From contig MNCI01004978.1 in the NCBI GenBank assembly GCA_015680685.1, forward strand, positions 296,673 to 360,672: 64,000 nucleotides of DNA, in the 5' to 3' direction. Each line of letters begins with the position of its first letter. Position 1 is the first letter of the stretch. Below the pieces are notes generated by a model. That model did no database searches. It was not told where the DNA came from and was given only the letters and a program-made list of their open reading frames with translations. Below, in pieces: positions 59,405-64,000 of the stretch. The position numbers and the translations under genes are program-made. Origin of the DNA: Gnetum montanum (lineage: Eukaryota; Streptophyta; Gnetopsida; Gnetales; Gnetaceae).

Positions 59405-60040
59405 CTACACGCAATTACACCCTATGTCACTGTATACAATACATGGAACTTTCTTCTTCTCGATCTTTCTGAAAATATTTTTCTTAGATATTTCTAGGGA
59501 AAGATCATGGATTCCTAGGCATGCATTGATAGTGCTTAGCCATGCCCTTCCCATTATAATTGGGAAGTCCCCCTTACTATTGTTCACTTGAATCACTAGG
59601 AAGTCAGCTGGATATGACCATCCACAAACAGTGGTAACAATGTCCTCCACTAATCCCAAGGGAACAGTGATGGATTGGTCAGCCAACTCTAAATGGATGT
59701 TGCTCTTTTTAAATGGAGGCAAGTTCTAGGCCTTATACATTTCTTGGGATATTAGGTTGACACCGAAACCCAAATCCAAAAGAGTTTTGCATGGCTCATT
59801 CCCAACAATTTGTAGATATATCAAGGGACTCCCAGGATCAGAGAATTTCCTGGGAAGGTGGCTAGCTTTGATCCAATCAGTAACAACATGTGTTAACATG
59901 ACCGTATGCATTGAATGTGGTGTTAGGTTCGAAGGGGCCTCTAAACTTTTATTTGATACGAAGATGTCCATAGACTCAGCCACTTGTGGTTGCAAAGGCT
60001 TGGTTGGACTATTGGTTTTGAAGAAAGGTCTTTTCTTCAT
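59405..60040 (-). pseudogene. Athila-like aspartic protease
   Basis: Minus strand: CKTLLDLGFGVNLISQEMYK contains the active-site Asp in LLDLG, with Phe where Ala is expected. Downstream LADQSITVPLGLVEDI and DFLVIQVN, then IIMGRAWLSTINA, are the conserved flap and C-terminal parts in another frame (59722-59405). Confidence 0.88.
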
Positions 60041-60089
60041 ATGGCTATTAGAACCAATAGTAGGTTGAGGATTAACAGCCCTTGCAGCA

Positions 60090-62484
60090 TTACATTGCTG
60101 TGGCTAAGCAGGGAGTTCACCTTGCATTGTTGGAGTAGGTGGTAATGGAGCTATTCGTGGGAGAGCTACGGCTAGATTTGAAGGATGGTACACTTGTGGA
60201 ATATCACCCCTAGGAGAGGGAGTCCTATAGTACTCACGGGCTTGGTAGTTATGTTTAGGAGTAACGTGACCAACAGAGTCACGTGGAGAGATTGGATGTT
60301 GCACGTAATATTCATATGGGTCAAGTTGTTGGTAAGGATATTGTTGCCTTGGTGGTGGCTTTCCCCATGATTTTGGGTGCTACCATTGTTGATGTTGCTC
60401 AATCGGTTATGATGGAGTTCCACTTGGATAATACATTAAAGGTTGGTGGAACTGCCTTGGGTTACCTTGGGGATAAGGTAACCATCGGGATGTTTTTCGT
60501 TCGTTTAATCGTGGATTAAGTGCATACATCCCAGACTCCTGCAAATGTGAGATCATAGGGCAACATCACTTAGGATGGTCGTATTGAAATATCTCGCATC
60601 CATTATCATTGTCTATATCTGATTCCACAACCTCTTCAATAATAACAACTTTTCCCTTACCCTTGTTACATGCATTTTCTGCTTCTCTCTTTTTTCTTTT
60701 GTCACGATCACTACTTCACTTTCTAGACTCCTCTACTACTTTGAGAACAGTTTAAAACCTACTATCCAGGGAGTCCCACATTTGGTCTCCCTTTGCTGAT
60801 ACTTCTGATATTAACTTTTGGATAGGCAAGGTTTTCCTATTCACCATCTCTTCGAGTGGTGACTCTTCCTCATCCTCACAAAATCTTACTCCCTTATTCC
60901 AGAGGGAAGGATCTTGGTTATATTCTTCTGCACTCTCTCTCTTTCGTAGCTCACCTTCTTCCTTAGCAACTTGCTCCAGTAGTCTATGAATTTGATGGGA
61001 CCTAAGCTCAGATAACCTTCCTTGGGCATAAGTCCCAAGGGTTCATCTTGTTTCATGCCTAAGCCCATCTATGAGATGGCGTAGCTAATCCCACTGCGAA
61101 TAACCATGGCCAAGACAACGATGTAATAGTGCATAATAACAGCCCATGGCAGCATCCAAGGGTTCATGACTTTCTTGTTTCCATTCTTGGATTTGCTTTC
61201 GCAGGTTAGACACTCGGGAGTACATTTGGTACTTATCGTTGAATAATTCTAACATAGTACTCTACCTACAAATGGATTTCGTTTCTAAGGACCGGTACCA
61301 GCTTTTAGCTTCTTTTACTAGTGTCTGTGGGAACAACTTAAGTTTTTGCCACTCATTTTCTATGTTTTGCAAGGCACACGCATCATGAAATGCTTGTAAG
61401 TGATTTTGAGGATCAACATTATATCCCCCTTCAAATTGTGGGATGTTATTCATATCTAACCTCTTGATCCTACTATCTTTTTGGAGCCTTGTTGGAACTC
61501 TCACATCCTTAGTTATGTCTAGCATGCTTCGAGTAGCGAGTAGGGGTTCATCAGGATCATCTAGTTCGTGGCGTCTATGATACCTATGCTGTTCTCTACT
61601 TTTCCTTCTTCTATGGCATGATTCCCTAGAGTGCCCTCGTCCTCTATCTTGGTTGTTTCTTCTGTGACTTCAACTTTGTTTTCCCATATCCTCACAATCT
61701 TTTTCTCTATGGCTATGTCTAGACACTGAAGGAGAGGGTGAAGAAGATGATGAAGGTAAAGAAGAAGGAGAACTGCCACCATGATGGTGTCTACTACCTT
61801 CTCTTCGGTGGTCTCTACCTCGATTGCAATTGTGATCAGAATGCCCACCTTTTTCATGTGTCCTTGTTCCTTTTTCAGACACTTTGTGTCCATTGGTATC
61901 AGCACATGGGTTGTGAATAGTAGAATGAAGGTTCTAATAAACCACCCCTTGGACAAAGTCAAGGGGAGGAACATCATTATGTGGGTGACTACCTGAGGTA
62001 GGTTCATCACCCTCAATTTCGCTTAAAATGTGGGGGGAATCCTTAGATCATTTTCCCTTCAAGGACTTATGGTGTCTCTCTTGTTGCAAATTCCTTTGAC
62101 GTTATGCCTCTATGGGACGATAGTCTCTCGAATCATAGTCTCATGCAATGTATTCTGCATGTAAGTGTTGCATGCCTATTCGTGTGAGAGCACGAAGAAG
62201 CATACTTGGGATTGAACGATTGGGAGGTAACACTATGTTACCTTCCAAGTCACACCAACGTAGATGTTCGTCTTGATGGAGAATAAAGGTGAATTTGGGT
62301 ACATATTCATCGAGATGAATATATACCACATGAAGCTATTGAGGGATTGGCGGATCAACTTCATGTGTATCCTGCAGCTGATTGCTTCGTGTGTTAGTCC
62401 TAGGTGGTGAAGTGCTTTTGTGCGAAGAAGAAGACATCTTGTCTTGTTCAGTGTGCAATGTACTATTATCTTTTCCTTAACCAA
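60090..62484 (-). pseudogene. Athila-like gag
   Basis: Minus strand: FILHQDEHLRWCDLEGNIVL near 62310-62220, a Ser/His/Arg-rich region (61900-61650), RLDMNNIPQFEGGYNVDPQN and HLQAFHDACALQNIENEWQK (61470-61340), LFPQTLVKEAKSWYRSL, then a zinc-knuckle remnant with CEIF and DHPK near 60600-60540 and a Pro/Tyr/His-rich tail. Related to the gag at 18690-20665. Several frame changes. Confidence 0.88.
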
Positions 62485-62550
62485 CCCTAAGGGCTTGTTC
62501 CAATGATGTGAATGATTTCCTAAGTTCTACTTAGTGCAAAAATAACTAAG

Positions 62551-62569
62551 TCCCCGGAAACAACACTAA
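62551..62569 (-). promoter_or_regulatory. Primer binding site of full-length Athila-like element
   Basis: On the minus strand TTAGTGTTGTTTCCGGGGA directly follows the LTR. It ends CCGGGGA as in the tRNA-Asp-type primer of Athila elements. Confidence 0.78.
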
Positions 62570-63378
62570 TGATGAGCAGCGAGGTACGCCTACGCTCAAC
62601 CATACGAATACAAGTGTTTCATGCGCAATCCGATAAAATTCCAAGGACTAAGTGCCTATGTGCCTTTGTGGAACAATAACTAGTTGGTTAATCATTGTCT
62701 TCCCAAACTTACTTGTATGTCACAGTTGTATGGTTAAGTAAGCTTGAGGCATATGATTTTTATAGCTTTTATGTGTTTTATATTCTGTGCTAGTAAGGAG
62801 GGGGAGAGAGATATAACTAAGTAACTAATCTAATTTAACTATTCATTAACTAAGTTCTAATTACTCCTAACACCAGTATCTGTTCCCACTTGCCGTACAC
62901 ATCCTGAACTAGTGCAACGTTGCTGGGATTACCAAACGCTAATCATCACTGGGTTACCAAGTGCTACATGCATGCTCGAAGTGGTTGTACTAAGTGCATT
63001 TAACTAAGAGAGTTGCAGGGTGAGAGAAATAATTAATCAACTAGGAAAGAATTAAATACTAATTAACACCAATTAATCTATTCTAAATGCTGCAAGGTTT
63101 ATCATAAAGTTCATCTTTACTGCCATACACAAAGTGTGCTCAGGTACACAATGCTCAAATAAAGATCCGTTCACTCTATGACTCCTACTGCAGGCACACA
63201 AAAATAATTCTAACTCTAGAGGGAAAAATGGTAAGAGTTTGGCTAAGGGACTAACTATCTAATGTGGAAATCAAGGGCATCGCCTCTTATTTATAGGCGA
63301 GGAGACAAGCCCTGATATCGAGTATTCGACATTGCATGGTTGGATCCAATATCGTGGACACAATATCGCGGTTCATCA
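62570..63378 (-). repeat. 5' LTR of full-length Athila-like element
   Basis: Minus-strand TATA box at 63288-63295; half-site pairs 63314/63328 and 63348/63362, as in the 3' LTR. Confidence 0.93.
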
Positions 63379-63383
63379 GTCTT

Positions 63384-64000
63384 GGATTTAGCATTTTAAT
63401 GAATCAAATCTATTTCATTTTGCTTTATTATAAATGTTCCTATTGCTAACCACACACTACCTTTTATTTCTACTTTAATCTACTTTGTACACATTTCCTC
63501 TATTTTCTATACACTTTTCTACACATACACATTGTCTCTTTTTGCTCAATATCTGCTAACAATTGGAAAAAATATTTGGCTTACATTAAATTTTTTCAAC
63601 ATTTTGTAAGTCCCCTTTATATTTAAGGGAGATTAATCAAGATATTAGTTTTTATGGACCATTTAGTAGTGATGAGATTGCTTGTATCAATTTCTTGTTA
63701 CAATATGATAGGTCTTGCATTATGACCATTTTAACACAACACTAATTTATGTTTTTGAGGTAATCTTACTAGTTGAGCTTTATGTTCCATATCTCTATGT
63801 TGCTCCTCATGATTGGTCTTTAGATCAAGATAATAGTAATATGTGATGCATTAAGTTGGATCTTCTTTAGGACTAACAACAAGCTACTTTTCGACATCTC
63901 CATGAATATTAAGTAAATATTCAGTGTTGCAACTCCATACATCTCAAAATTATATAGATTCATAATGGTTATTTAGTTCTTCACCATTTTCCAAATTCAA
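63384..64000. other. Unresolved right flank
   Basis: AT-rich DNA without a recognised gene or LTR terminus. The insertion site of the full-length element was GTCTT between 53493 and this segment. Confidence 0.4.

Larger units (their letters stand above)
53499..63378 (-). mobile_element. Full-length Athila-like Ty3/gypsy element
   Basis: 9.9 kb with LTRs 53499-54304 and 62570-63378 and a perfect TSD GTCTT (53494-53498 and 63379-63383). On the minus strand: 5' LTR, primer site, gag, protease, RT, RNase H, integrase, a 1.9-kb spacer, polypurine tract, 3' LTR. RT sequence (RRLNPKLKQVVKKEI, FLDGYSGYNQIQIAPEDQ) is Athila-like. It retains all domains but with frameshifts and stops. Both LTRs are closely similar, so it is among the younger insertions here. 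Confidence 0.95.

Overview
The window is nuclear DNA from a seed plant with a large, repeat-dominated genome. The organism is not identifiable from sequence alone; a gymnosperm is my guess (inference), based on long AT-rich introns, very low gene density and old nested LTR retrotransposons. Only two host genes are recognisable and both look broken: a U4/U6 snRNP-associated cyclophilin (CYP22/PPIH type) at 694-6525 (+), and a heavy-metal-associated (HMA) domain protein with a Cys/Pro-rich repeat tail at 44023-46566 (-). No tRNA, rRNA or CRISPR was seen.

Layout. 1-7000: cyclophilin gene in seven exons; exon 3 is split by a solo LTR with a target-site duplication (TSD), the start codon is out of frame, and there is a premature stop in the last exon. 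7000-10095: AT-rich DNA without genes. 10096-14524: a Ty1/copia element (+) with a truncated 3' LTR. 14525-17682: remains of a second copia element (-). 17688-26903: an Athila/Tat-like Ty3/gypsy element (+) with both LTRs, a gag and a decayed coiled-coil ORF but no recognisable pol. 26904-30450: short tandem repeats and a solo LTR. 30451-37038: a complete LTR element without coding capacity (LARD-like). 37109-43929: a complete but decayed chromovirus. 44023-46566: the HMA gene. 46921-51894: a deleted Athila-like element (+). 51899-52754: a solo LTR. 53499-63378: a full-length Athila-like element (-). 63379-64000: unresolved flank.

TSDs support separate insertions: AATCC (solo LTR in the cyclophilin exon), CCAAG, CTCCA, ACATA, ACTAG, GTCTT, and an imperfect CTTGA/TTTGA. 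The non-coding element at 30451 and the chromovirus at 37109 share LTR ends, a tRNA-Met primer site and a polypurine tract, so the second family may mobilise the first. All Athila-like LTRs carry paired GATATC-type half-sites spaced 14 bp start to start, the nearest one 18 bp from the TATA box; this is the most unusual regulatory pattern seen. Most in-frame stops checked in the elements are single C:G to T:A changes at conserved Gln, Trp or Arg codons, as expected of long-methylated, silenced DNA. Three single N bases are present; two are flanked by direct duplications that look like assembly artefacts.
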